From an uncultured Actinomycetes bacterium (lineage in GTDB: Bacteria; Actinomycetota; Actinomycetes; S36-B12), in assembly GCA_903832025.1 (NCBI GenBank), contig CAIKZY010000170.1:1-37957 (forward strand): DNA of 37,957 bases. The letters are read 5' to 3'. The first letter of the stretch is position 1; the number at the start of each line of letters is the position of its first letter. Shown here in pieces: positions 28,317 to 37,346 of the stretch. Below the pieces are notes generated by a model. The model was not told the origin of the DNA, did not search any database, and saw only the letters and a list, made by a program, of their open reading frames with translations. Both the position numbers and the translations under genes were made by a program.

Positions 28317-29570
28317 GGGAGCAATTGCCAGTCCTTGAACACCGGAGCCAAAGTTGATGGTCCTCACCACGCTTCCGGCAGGGTCGAATTCCGTCACTGT
28401 GCCGTGCACGTAGCTTCCCACGTAGACGTCACCGGCTTGACTGCCGGAGGCCGCGACCGCCAGTCCCCTGGGGATGACCGTGTCAGGGATTGTCGGCCAG
28501 ATATTGCCCAGGTCCGTGCCGTTTGGCTGGAAGGCGTTGAAGTTGTTGTAATAGCCAATGGCATAAATATCGCCTGCCATGGGACCAGTGGGACTAACCG
28601 AGAGTTGCATGGGATAGTTGGGTGCGCCAGAAATGGTGCCGCTGACCCGGTTGTCCGTTCCAATCACCGAGATGGTGTTGTCGGCGTAGTTCCCGACGTA
28701 AACGGTGCCGGCGTTGGCGCCGGTCGGACTGATCGCAATGCCCTCAGGCTGGCCGCCGACCGCAACACTGGTGATCACGGTGTTCGTTGGGTCGATGACC
28801 GAAACGGAACTGCCGGCGATATTTGTGATGTACACATCGCCGGCATTGGCGCCGGTCGGGCTGACCGCAACGCCAAACGGACTCACACCGACCGACAGTG
28901 TCGCGATCACGGTGTTCGTGGGGTCGATGACCGAGACGGTGTTGTCGTTGTAGTTGGTGACGTACACATCGCCGGCATTGGCGCCGGTCGGGCTCACGGC
29001 AAGGTTCCATGGGTTACTGCCGACCGTGATGGTCGCGATCACCGTGTTGTTCGGGTCGATCACCGAAACCGTCCCATCGGCGCCGTTTGCGACATAGACA
29101 TCGCCTGCGTTGGCCGTGCCGCTTGGGGCAATCGCCACGCCCAAGGGATTCGCGCCCACGGTGATGGTCGCGACAATGGTTCCGGCAGCGTCGATCACCG
29201 CGACGTACCCTGCGGTCTCTGCGACGTACACATCGCCGGGTTGCTGGAAATGAGCCGGGCCGGCTGACTGGCTCCATGCCCAGGTCAGCTACCTGGTGCA
29301 GATGTAGCCGCCCTGGCCACCATTGGCCCATTGGGCCCAACTGGGATGCCAGCTCGGGCCGGACAGTGGATCGGCGGCATTTGCCCACGCGGCACGCCAT
29401 TCCTGCAGCGAGGTCGGGGGACTGTCACATGGGGCAGTGGCGCCACTGCGCTGATAGGCCTGGATCTGGATCTCGTCTGCCAAGGCCGGATGCGCACCCA
29501 CGCTCAGGCAGGTACTGGCTGCCACCACAGCCGCCGACATCCAAAAACCGGTGTTGCGCGCTGAACCCAT
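28314..29570 (-). pseudogene. Secreted seven-bladed YVTN-type beta-propeller protein interrupted by one in-frame TAG
   Basis: N-terminal ORF (29289-29570, MGSARNTGFWMSAAVVAASTCLSVGAHPALA...GGYICTR*) and propeller ORF (28314-29288) are in the same frame, separated only by TAG at 29289-29291. Seven blades of about 44 aa (GDVYVxN...TVSVIDPTNTVIAT..VG..P.G.AVSPTGANA). Confidence 0.75.
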
Positions 29571-29654
29571 GGTGACTCCTCCAGATGTGGATGCCGAACG
29601 CACCGATCGAATGACCGAAGGGAAGTGACAGGCGGGAAGTGACGCTGCCCAGGG

Positions 29655-31349
29655 CTACACGTGTATCCCCGCACCGATGTCCGGCGAGAGCCCGGCACAG
29701 GCCAACCGACATAACCCGAATGCCACGGCATATCGGTGCCCCAAGGTCGCGGCGACGTTGGCTCGGCCGAGACGAGCCCATGGCAGTTGCGAGCGAACCG
29801 CGTCGAACAGCTCACTGTCCGCTGCCGGCCCGCCAACCACCACCACATCCGAGGAATCGCCGGTGTGCACGTGTGCGGCAAGCCGCGCGGCGTTGGAGCC
29901 GAAGACCCGTTCCTTCAGCGACAGGCGCAGGGAGCGCCATTCGCCGCTGGCAATCGTGCGACTGAACGGCAGGTCCCCGGCTGGCCCGGACACCGCAAGC
30001 CAGCCCACTGCCCGTTGCGCGGTCTCGGCGAATCGACGAGTCCCGTCCTCGTCCACGAGCACTGAGGGAGCATCGATGCGGAATGCCGGTCCTCGCTTGA
30101 CCCACTCGGCCATGCCTGAGGAGATATCCAGCAGCTGTGCCGTTGCGGTGGTGACCAGTTCACCAGATCCGGCTCCGGTGCATGTGGTGCCGTCTGGGGT
30201 GATCACGTCAATGGTGCCGCCACCAAGGTCCAGCACCAGCGCATGCTCAGCGGTGCCGGGGGTGGTGATGGCCCCGTGAAATGCGGCCAGCGGCTCACTG
30301 GCGATGAGGCTGACCGAACCATCCCACCACTGCTGGAAGCGTCGCACCGGGTCGATCACGTCGTGGGCATCCAAGGTCGCCAGCGTGATCGGACGTTCGG
30401 TGCGCGCACCCTGACGAATTGCGGCACCGCCCAGGTCTTGCAAGTCCACCAGCCAGGTATCTGAGCACTTGATGTCGCGATCTGGCAGCAGCAGGCCAGC
30501 AATCGTGCCGGGAGGACTGGTGGACAGCTCATCGGCACATTCCCACAGGTCACGTCGGCGACCATCGGCGAACTCCACCAAGGACGCCCTGGACACCCTG
30601 GACGCCGGCGAGTGACGATGTTGGCTCAGGCCAACAGCGGCACACGGCAGGCCCTCGGTGAGTCGGGAGACCCGTGCGGCGAAGTCATGATCAGTGCTCT
30701 GCAATCCAAGGTGTGCAACCAGCCACATCGGATCATTGATGAAGCGTGCAAGCCGTGCATCCGCCGCAACCTCCATGGCCACCAGGTCGCAGGCAAGCAC
30801 GGCCTCGGTCGCCACGGCATCAATGATGGGAAGGGGACGGTCGATCCGGCGGCTGACCAGACGGGCCTCGTCACCGGCCATGAGCACCCCGAGCACGCAG
30901 ATGCCCGACTTAAGCCAGGTGTTCAGCACCGCAGCGGTGTGTACGTAGCCCAGCGGATCGGTCGCGACCGCGATGACTGCGCCATGCCTGGGCGGGTCCT
31001 GGCCGATCGCCACCGGCACGCCGACCCCGGCGCCGCCGCCGGCCGGTGTCGAAGCCCCGGCCGCTACCAGCGTCAAGGGACCGGTATCCACCAGGGGTGC
31101 CGGAAGGGATGCGTTGAAGGTCGTGACCGGTGTTTGCGGGGTGAGCACCACCTGATCGACTTGCACGTTGTGGATGCGCTGCATCCGCATGAGCAATCGT
31201 GCGGCTGCCTTGATCGAGTCATCAGAGCCCTTGGCGCCGCGGGTGCGTCCACGTTCAGCCGCGATGGGCATCGGCATGCCCGATGAGCAATCGGCAATCA
31301 CGATCTCGGTCGTGGAGTTGCCAATGTCGATGCCGGCGATGACGCTCAT
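29655..31349 (-). CDS. Diol/glycerol dehydratase reactivase large subunit (DdrA/PduG-like)
   Basis: MSVIAGIDIGNSTTEIVIA actin-like ATPase start, VLDLGGGTIDVI, VVVGGPAADSELFDAVR; adjacent to dehydratase subunits. Confidence 0.92.
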   Translation of the reverse strand: MSVIAGIDIGNSTTEIVIADCSSGMPMPIAAERGRTRGAKGSDDSIKAAARLLMRMQRIHNVQVDQVVLTPQTPVTTFNASLPAPLVDTGPLTLVAAGASTPAGGGAGVGVPVAIGQDPPRHGAVIAVATDPLGYVHTAAVLNTWLKSGICVLGVLMAGDEARLVSRRIDRPLPIIDAVATEAVLACDLVAMEVAADARLARFINDPMWLVAHLGLQSTDHDFAARVSRLTEGLPCAAVGLSQHRHSPASRVSRASLVEFADGRRRDLWECADELSTSPPGTIAGLLLPDRDIKCSDTWLVDLQDLGGAAIRQGARTERPITLATLDAHDVIDPVRRFQQWWDGSVSLIASEPLAAFHGAITTPGTAEHALVLDLGGGTIDVITPDGTTCTGAGSGELVTTATAQLLDISSGMAEWVKRGPAFRIDAPSVLVDEDGTRRFAETAQRAVGWLAVSGPAGDLPFSRTIASGEWRSLRLSLKERVFGSNAARLAAHVHTGDSSDVVVVGGPAADSELFDAVRSQLPWARLGRANVAATLGHRYAVAFGLCRLACAGLSPDIGAGIHV

Positions 31350-31351
31350 CG

Positions 31352-31720
31352 CTAGTCCTGTCGCAGGAGGCCGCGCTGTGCGTAGATCTGTGCCGCTTCG
31401 GCAACCAGTGCCGCGTTTCGCTGGGCGCCGGCCGCCTTCAGTGCATTCACGATCGTTGCCAATTCCTGCGCGGTGGATCGATGCGGGCGAAGTGCTTCGT
31501 ATATCGCCATCACCTGCTCGTCGGGAAGCGCCGTGAGCTCAGCGGCGCGCAGGAAGTTCTCAGCGAGCTGCTGATTGCCGTACTCAGCAGCCACGTCCGC
31601 CTGTGCGATCAGCGTGTCCGGGTGAATGCGAACATCGTCCAACTGCAATGCACCGGCCCGGACCTGGTCGATCGTGATGTCCGCGGCATTCATCCCGGAC
31701 CATGCGTTGCGGCGACTCAT
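31352..31720 (-). CDS. B12-dependent diol dehydratase small subunit (PduE-like)
   Basis: LPDEQVMAIYEALRPHRSTAQELATIVNAL matches the conserved RP(Y/H)RST motif; coupled to large subunit stop. Confidence 0.9.
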   Translation of the reverse strand: MSRRNAWSGMNAADITIDQVRAGALQLDDVRIHPDTLIAQADVAAEYGNQQLAENFLRAAELTALPDEQVMAIYEALRPHRSTAQELATIVNALKAAGAQRNAALVAEAAQIYAQRGLLRQD

Positions 31721-33945
31721 GGCTGGTCCAACTCCAATTGCTGCGGTGAACTTCCGTCGACGAACTGCCGTTCGATCGCCACCAAGGCCACGACCTTGGT
31801 GTGGTACCTGGCCTCGATTGCCTCGTCGGAATACGGATTGCGCTGCGGTTGAGGCGTCGCGCCTTTGGCATGGCGGCCGGCGTTCAGCCCCAGTTGCCGG
31901 TACGCCGCGCGGTCCAGACTTGGGGCTACTGAGTACAGCTCAAGGTTTGCCAGCGGAGACAGGTCGCGTCGGTGAATGAGTGCGGTTCCTTTGGCTTGCA
32001 ACCCGATGCCGATCCCCGATCCGGACATGCGTGCGGCCTGAAGGCCGATTAGGCCCAGATCAATGGTGTCGGTAAACCGGACAATGCGGCCGACACAGCC
32101 TTCTTCTTCCAAGCCGGCCAGTAATTCGTCCAGCCCCTGATCCACCCCGAGCCCGCACAGGGTTTGCCAGATCGCCTGGCCGGTCGCCGGGGAAACGCCG
32201 ATGACCACGTCCCGTGGGTCGTCACTACGCTGCGCGGGCCCGATCACCGACAGGCGACTATTGGCGTGCTGCAGCTGCCGTGCGGAAATATCCAGGACCG
32301 ATTGCTGCTGCCGAATTGCGTCGATTTGGACTTGCCGCTGCAAGCTGGGTGAGTAGCCGGTTCCAGGCCCGGCGTAATCGTTGGGGTCGGTGATCGCTGA
32401 CAGGACGTGCATGGACTCATCGAAGATGGCGGATGTTTGCAGATAGTCCCCGCTGACACGGGCGATGAGCATGTCCAGCATGCGCTGGGCCTCAATGTCA
32501 TAGCCGGCTTCGTCCAGGGCTGCGATGACGTCCAGCATGGTGACCTTGGTGTCGCGAATCAATCGTGATGCGGTCAGCGGTGTCATCAGATCAGCGTCGG
32601 GTACGTCCTTGCTGCCGGCAGCATCGATCGCCTGGGCCAGCCACTGATCGGTGAAGTCGGCCAGGCCCAAGATCGCATAGACATCGCGCACGGCATGGGC
32701 AGCGCGCTCACGAAGCCGTGCCACTTCGTGTTCGTCGGGAGTGCGCAGCCCGCCGTCCACGCCCCAATCACGCTGCATGGCCAGGTAATCGTCCAGATCC
32801 TCTGCGTTCCACTGGCTGGGGCCGAACATGTTGTCGTAGCGCTGGATGGAGCCAAATCCGGAGCAGATGAAGTCCGTTCCGGCGATGAAGATCGGGTGCG
32901 TGCGCGATGTCCGGCGAACATCGGATTCGCTCATCAGCGCATCATTGCCGGTGCACGATTCCAGTGCGCGCAGCATCACCATCAGGTTCTCGGCCATCAT
33001 CGCCTTGGCGCCACCGGGCACTGATCCGGCGACCGATGCGGAGTCGATCCCCCCGTTTTGCACCCCCTGACTGCCGATCGCTCGTGCGAGGGCGACACAT
33101 CGGGCTTCCAGGTAGAACATCGAGCAGCCTTCGGCAGCTCCCATGAGTGCCTCAGCGCCACCGCCACTGGTCACGCGCATCTTGATACCCCGCGAGGCGT
33201 ATCCGCTGGTCAAGAACGCCTTGGACCACGGGGTGTCATCCCCGTCGATGAAGATCTGCTCAGTTCCGTATAGGGAGACCGTCTCGGCGTAGGAGACCAG
33301 GCCGCGCATGCCCATCTCCAATTCCATGGCCTCTTCCACCGAGCACTGCACCAGCACGCCGGGGGAGCCGACGGCAGCCCCGATGGACACCGCGATGGCA
33401 TTGGACGGTGCATCACCGAGCACCGGCACCGTGGTCTCGATTTCGCGGAATCCGAATGCGGCAGCCAGTGCGGCGTCGGCGGCAAGCAACAAGGGGTCAT
33501 CGGATCGATTGGTGACATGCGCCTGATTGCTCGGTGTCTTTCGGGCACGACACTTGGTGACGGCCATGACCAGTTCGGCCGGGCGAAGCACCGACAGGGC
33601 CTTGGCGAGCTTGGCGGGCGTCATGCCGCCAGCCAGTCGCACGCATTCAGCCCGTGACACACCCGGATCAATCAGCATGTGCGCGTAGGTGGCGTCATCG
33701 ATGGCCATCGCCTCATCTGCCACTGTCAGGTCCAGGCCGTGTCGGGCGATGAATTCATCCACGATGTCAAACTGCGCCTGGTGCTTGCCATCCATGAACA
33801 CAACCCGGCCATCGTCGATGTCCAGGCCGGGCGCCGGATCGTTGGGCGAGTTGAACGCGATCAGGCCCAGGTCTGGATTGACTGCGGCAAAGCCATCCAG
33901 ATTGACCGGCTGCTCGTTCATGAACCGGTAGCGGCCAATGGTCAT
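31717..33945 (-). CDS. B12-dependent diol/glycerol dehydratase, fused large + medium subunits (PduC-PduD-like)
   Basis: PduC motifs PVNLDGF, SPNDP, AHVTN, YGTEQIFIDGDDTPWSKAFL, YASRGIKMR, SMFYLEARC, GTDFICSGFGSIQRYDNMF, NDYAGPGTGY; then PduD motifs DVVIGVSPATG, LEEEGCVGRIVR, RMSGSGIGIGLQAKGTALIHRRDLSPLANLELY, AYRQLGLNAGRHAKGATPQP, all in one ORF. Confidence 0.95.
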   Translation of the reverse strand: MTIGRYRFMNEQPVNLDGFAAVNPDLGLIAFNSPNDPAPGLDIDDGRVVFMDGKHQAQFDIVDEFIARHGLDLTVADEAMAIDDATYAHMLIDPGVSRAECVRLAGGMTPAKLAKALSVLRPAELVMAVTKCRARKTPSNQAHVTNRSDDPLLLAADAALAAAFGFREIETTVPVLGDAPSNAIAVSIGAAVGSPGVLVQCSVEEAMELEMGMRGLVSYAETVSLYGTEQIFIDGDDTPWSKAFLTSGYASRGIKMRVTSGGGAEALMGAAEGCSMFYLEARCVALARAIGSQGVQNGGIDSASVAGSVPGGAKAMMAENLMVMLRALESCTGNDALMSESDVRRTSRTHPIFIAGTDFICSGFGSIQRYDNMFGPSQWNAEDLDDYLAMQRDWGVDGGLRTPDEHEVARLRERAAHAVRDVYAILGLADFTDQWLAQAIDAAGSKDVPDADLMTPLTASRLIRDTKVTMLDVIAALDEAGYDIEAQRMLDMLIARVSGDYLQTSAIFDESMHVLSAITDPNDYAGPGTGYSPSLQRQVQIDAIRQQQSVLDISARQLQHANSRLSVIGPAQRSDDPRDVVIGVSPATGQAIWQTLCGLGVDQGLDELLAGLEEEGCVGRIVRFTDTIDLGLIGLQAARMSGSGIGIGLQAKGTALIHRRDLSPLANLELYSVAPSLDRAAYRQLGLNAGRHAKGATPQPQRNPYSDEAIEARYHTKVVALVAIERQFVDGSSPQQLELDQP

Positions 33946-34379
33946 CAGGACTGCCGCGCGATCTCGAAGACTGCTGCTGCAGCAGCAGCAATGGCAGCAT
34001 CTTGTTCGGCCGATCCGCCGGAGACTCCAACGCCAGCAACAACCCTGTCCTGGTCCCACAGCGGCAGTCCGCCGGCGAATGCGATGTATCGGCCGTGATC
34101 GGCGGTGTTCATGCCTGCCAAATCTGCACCTGGAGCGACCAATGCGGTCAGCTCGGCCGTGGCGATGCGGTGGGCCACGGCGGTGAAGGCCTTATCCACT
34201 GCCAGGACAGGCCCGGCAATCTCGGCTCCGTCCATGCGGGCAAAGGCAATCAAATGGCCGCCGGCATCGACCACCGCAATTGAGACATGGGCATGCACGG
34301 GTTCGGCTGCTGCTCGCGCAGCGGCGATCATGGCGTGCGCCAGGTCCAGGTCAATCTCAAATCGCTCTACGCGCGCCAT
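33945..34379 (-). CDS. GlcG/HbpS/PduO C-terminal-like (DUF336) protein
   Basis: AHVSIAVVDAGGHLIAFARMDGAEIAGPVLAVDKAFTA...IAFAGGLPLWDQDRVVAGVGVSGGSAEQDAAIA. Confidence 0.92.
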   Translation of the reverse strand: MARVERFEIDLDLAHAMIAAARAAAEPVHAHVSIAVVDAGGHLIAFARMDGAEIAGPVLAVDKAFTAVAHRIATAELTALVAPGADLAGMNTADHGRYIAFAGGLPLWDQDRVVAGVGVSGGSAEQDAAIAAAAAAVFEIARQS

Positions 34380-35377
34380 GCGGCCGCCTTTCGTCGCATG
34401 TGATCATGCATGCCTGCGGCCGCGACCGCGCCGCGCAGGTGCGCCTTGGCGATCTTGCACACCACGGTGTAATTCGTGTCGACGACATTGGCAATCGGGG
34501 TCAAGGCGGTTTGGGACACGAATTGGTAGGAGTCCAAAGTCGACTGTCCGGTCAGTTCGGCGATCCACAGCACCATCTGCTGGTGCGCGATGCGAAAGGC
34601 GTCCTCCAAGGGACGAGCCGAGCCGGTGGTCATGATGAAGTCATCGGATTCCAGCCTCGGCCAGGAAATCGGGGCTCCGGCAACCACGTCCAGCATGAAG
34701 ACAGTGTCCATCTCGCATTCCACGGCCACGCCGCAGGTTTCACCTTCGCCCTGGCGGGCATGCCCGTCGCCGAGGCTGAACAACGCTCCGGGGACGTGCA
34801 CCGGCAGGTAACAGGTCACGCCGGCGCGCATTTCCGGGGTATCCATGTTGCCGCCCCAGTCACCGGGAGTCAGCGATGAGCGCACTTCGCCCAGCGGCGG
34901 TGCCACGCCAACCGTGCCATGCATCGGGTCCAGTGGCAGGGCGGCGGTGAAGTCGGTGTCAGCTGCGGCATAGCGAACCAGCCGTTCGACCAGATCCAGC
35001 TCGTAGATCCAGGTTCGCTCGGTCAGCGCCGAATGCAGCATCGCGGTGGTCGGGGTGGCGGTCAGCGAGCCGAAGAACGGAACTGTGCTGGAAACGCCCC
35101 AGCCCTGGCGCGGTTCGATCGAGACAAAGTGCACTGCCAAGGTGTCGCCCGGGTTGGCTCCTTCCACATAGAAGGGACCGGATTGGGGATTGAGCATGCG
35201 CGGATCGCAGACCTGCGAGGCCATGTCAGTGGTGGCTCGCACACGCCCGCCAAAGCAGTCCATCGTCCAGGTGGAGATGATCTGACCGGGGCGAACCTGG
35301 ACAGCTGGCTCCACGCCACCGAAGGTGTAGGTGTACGTCGCCGGATCCGCATCCGGGTCTGGGCCCCAATTCAGCAC
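34367..35377 (-). CDS. Acetamidase/formamidase family protein (possibly N-terminally truncated)
   Basis: LNPQSGPFYVEGANPGDTLAVHFVSIEP, DPMHGTVGVAPPLGE, GDWGGNMDTPEMRAGVTCYLPVHVPGALFSLGDGHARQGEGE. Only a GTG start at 35377; in-frame TGA 7 codons upstream. Confidence 0.88.
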   Translation of the reverse strand: MLNWGPDPDADPATYTYTFGGVEPAVQVRPGQIISTWTMDCFGGRVRATTDMASQVCDPRMLNPQSGPFYVEGANPGDTLAVHFVSIEPRQGWGVSSTVPFFGSLTATPTTAMLHSALTERTWIYELDLVERLVRYAAADTDFTAALPLDPMHGTVGVAPPLGEVRSSLTPGDWGGNMDTPEMRAGVTCYLPVHVPGALFSLGDGHARQGEGETCGVAVECEMDTVFMLDVVAGAPISWPRLESDDFIMTTGSARPLEDAFRIAHQQMVLWIAELTGQSTLDSYQFVSQTALTPIANVVDTNYTVVCKIAKAHLRGAVAAAGMHDHMRRKAAAWRA

Positions 35378-35757
35378 TTGGCTGCATCGCGGCGATCAAG
35401 GCCCTGGAAATCTGCTCGCGCACCGAAACGCGATCGATGGTGCACTACATCGCCGACCGCATCGGGCGCGGATTGCGCGACATCATGGCCACGTATCCGG
35501 ACTGGTTCACCGGCATTCGCCAGAACGGGGTGATCTTCGGCCTGGAATTCAACGACCCGCAAGGCGCAAAGCTGGTCATGAAGCACCTGTATGAGAACGG
35601 GGTCTGGGCCATCTTCTCCACGCTGGATCCACAGGTCCTGCAGTTCAAGCCCGGCATCCTGCTCAAGCCCGAAGTCGCCGATGAGCTGCTGGATCGCACC
35701 GAGGTCGCCATTGGCCGTGCCGCACGTGAGGCTGCTGCGAATCGGGGTCGGCGATGA
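35377..35757 (+). pseudogene. C-terminal fragment of class III aminotransferase-fold enzyme (aminotransferase or phospho-lyase)
   Basis: Open frame ...LGCIAAIKALEICSRTETRSMVHYIADRIGRGLRDIMATYPDWFTGIRQNGVIFGLEF...GILLKPEVADELLDRTEVAIGRA. Homology-like sequence starts at the NPLxC-equivalent position. The N-terminal about 300 residues (including the PLP-lysine region) are absent. Confidence 0.82.
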
Positions 35758-37346
35758 CGATCACGAGTATCGATATTCCGATCGAGCCGTCCGGAGTTGC
35801 CCGTGGTCGGGCCATGGTCGAACGCGCGCAGTGGGCCGCAAAGGCCTTCGCCACCTACGACATCGACACCGTGCGCCGCATCGCCAAGGCCGCGGCCATG
35901 GCTGGCGAAGCGGTCGCGGGCCAACTGGGCAAGGATGCGGTGGCCGAAACCGGCTTCGGGGTTGCCGAGCACAAGCTGCTGAAGAATGTCGCCTGCTCCA
36001 TTGGCATCTGGAATACCTACGCCGACCAGGATTTCGTATCGCCGCACGTGGACGAGCAGGCCAAGCTGGTGTCACTGCCTCGACCGGCAGGAGTGATCTT
36101 CGCGCTCACCCCATCCACCAATCCGGTGGCAACGGTCTTCTTCAACATCATGCTGGCACTGCTCACCCGCAACACCATCATCATCTCCCCGCACCCATTC
36201 GCGGCCACCTGCAGTGTCGAGGCCGCGCGCATCATGGCCGAAGCAGCGGTGGCAGCCGGTGCCCCTGATGGCTGTGTGCAGTTCGTGGAGACGCCATCGC
36301 TCCCGCTGATCAGTGCCCTGATGCAGGATCCTCGCGTGGACGTGATCGTCGCCACTGGCGGCACGCCAATGGTGCGATCGGCCTACCGCAGCGGCAATCC
36401 CGCACTGGGGGTGGGGCCGGGCAACGTGCCGGTCCTGGTCGATGCCAGCGCACGACTGACCGATACTGCTGCGCGCCTGGTCGCCAGTAAGAGCTTCGAC
36501 AACTCCATCCTGTGCACCAATGAGTCGGTGCTCATCGCCGAGGCGGAGATTGTCGAACCACTGACCGCGGCGATGAAGCGTGAAGGCGCGGTGTTCTTGG
36601 ACGCCGAGCAGACCGCGGCCGTCAAGGCCACGATCTTCGACGGGGATCACTTCAACACGGCCTGGGTCGGCAAGTCCGCCGTGGCCATCGCCGCAGCAGC
36701 GGGCATCACCGTGCCGGCAGCCACCAAGATCCTGGTCGCCCCGTTCGATCTGGTCGTTCCGGAAGAAATGCTGGCCCACGAAAAGCTCTGCCCGGTCCTG
36801 GGCATGGTCAGCGTGCCCACCGCAGCACGCGGCATCGAAGTGGCCCGGGCCGTCCTGCGTATCGCCGGGGCGGGGCATAGCGCGGCGATCCACTCCACCG
36901 ATGCCCGCACGATCATGGCGTTCAGCACGCAGGTCCCGGTCTTGCGTGTCAGCGTCAATGTGGGCAACTCCCTGGGAAGCTCGGGGATCGAAACCAACCT
37001 GGCCCCATCGATGACCATCGGCACCGGCTTTGCTGGAGGCTCCTCGCTGGGGGCCAACTTGCGGCCCGATCACCTCGTGAACCACACGGTGATTGCCTAC
37101 AACGCCGACGCATCAGTGCCCATGGCTGACTTCGCCGGGATTCAGGCGTGGGAGCCGCCAATCGGCCATACCCCTGCGTACCCGTATGCGTCCAACCTTC
37201 CCCAGGCTGCGCAGTTGCGGGCCCAGGAGACCGGTATCGCGCCGCCGGCTTCGAATTCGGTCCGCTACGACGATGGCACCGATGAGATCCGTGATGAGAT
37301 CCGTCGCATGGTCATTGAAGAACTTCGACAGATTCTCAAGGGATGA
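35754..37346 (+). CDS. CoA-acylating aldehyde dehydrogenase, microcompartment-associated (PduP/RMM-type)
   Basis: GVIFALTPSTNPVATVFFN, ISPHPFA, VIVATGGTPMVRSAYRSGNPALGVGPGNVPVLVD, FDNSILCTNES (catalytic Cys); C-terminal amphipathic tail DEIRDEIRRMVIEELRQILKG. Confidence 0.93.
   Translation: MTITSIDIPIEPSGVARGRAMVERAQWAAKAFATYDIDTVRRIAKAAAMAGEAVAGQLGKDAVAETGFGVAEHKLLKNVACSIGIWNTYADQDFVSPHVDEQAKLVSLPRPAGVIFALTPSTNPVATVFFNIMLALLTRNTIIISPHPFAATCSVEAARIMAEAAVAAGAPDGCVQFVETPSLPLISALMQDPRVDVIVATGGTPMVRSAYRSGNPALGVGPGNVPVLVDASARLTDTAARLVASKSFDNSILCTNESVLIAEAEIVEPLTAAMKREGAVFLDAEQTAAVKATIFDGDHFNTAWVGKSAVAIAAAAGITVPAATKILVAPFDLVVPEEMLAHEKLCPVLGMVSVPTAARGIEVARAVLRIAGAGHSAAIHSTDARTIMAFSTQVPVLRVSVNVGNSLGSSGIETNLAPSMTIGTGFAGGSSLGANLRPDHLVNHTVIAYNADASVPMADFAGIQAWEPPIGHTPAYPYASNLPQAAQLRAQETGIAPPASNSVRYDDGTDEIRDEIRRMVIEELRQILKG

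Noticed and set aside
28209-29267. 352-aa plus-strand ORF rich in His/Asp/Arg (GVRWVDDRNGTAGDICDVHIAGIGAGRADRN...)
   Set aside because: Exact antisense of the propeller repeats; its periodicity is explained by the minus-strand blades.
29289-29291. Pyrrolysine or selenocysteine recoding at the TAG
   Set aside because: TAG is not a Sec codon and no pyl genes or PYLIS-like evidence are visible; mutation, error or ordinary readthrough is more parsimonious.
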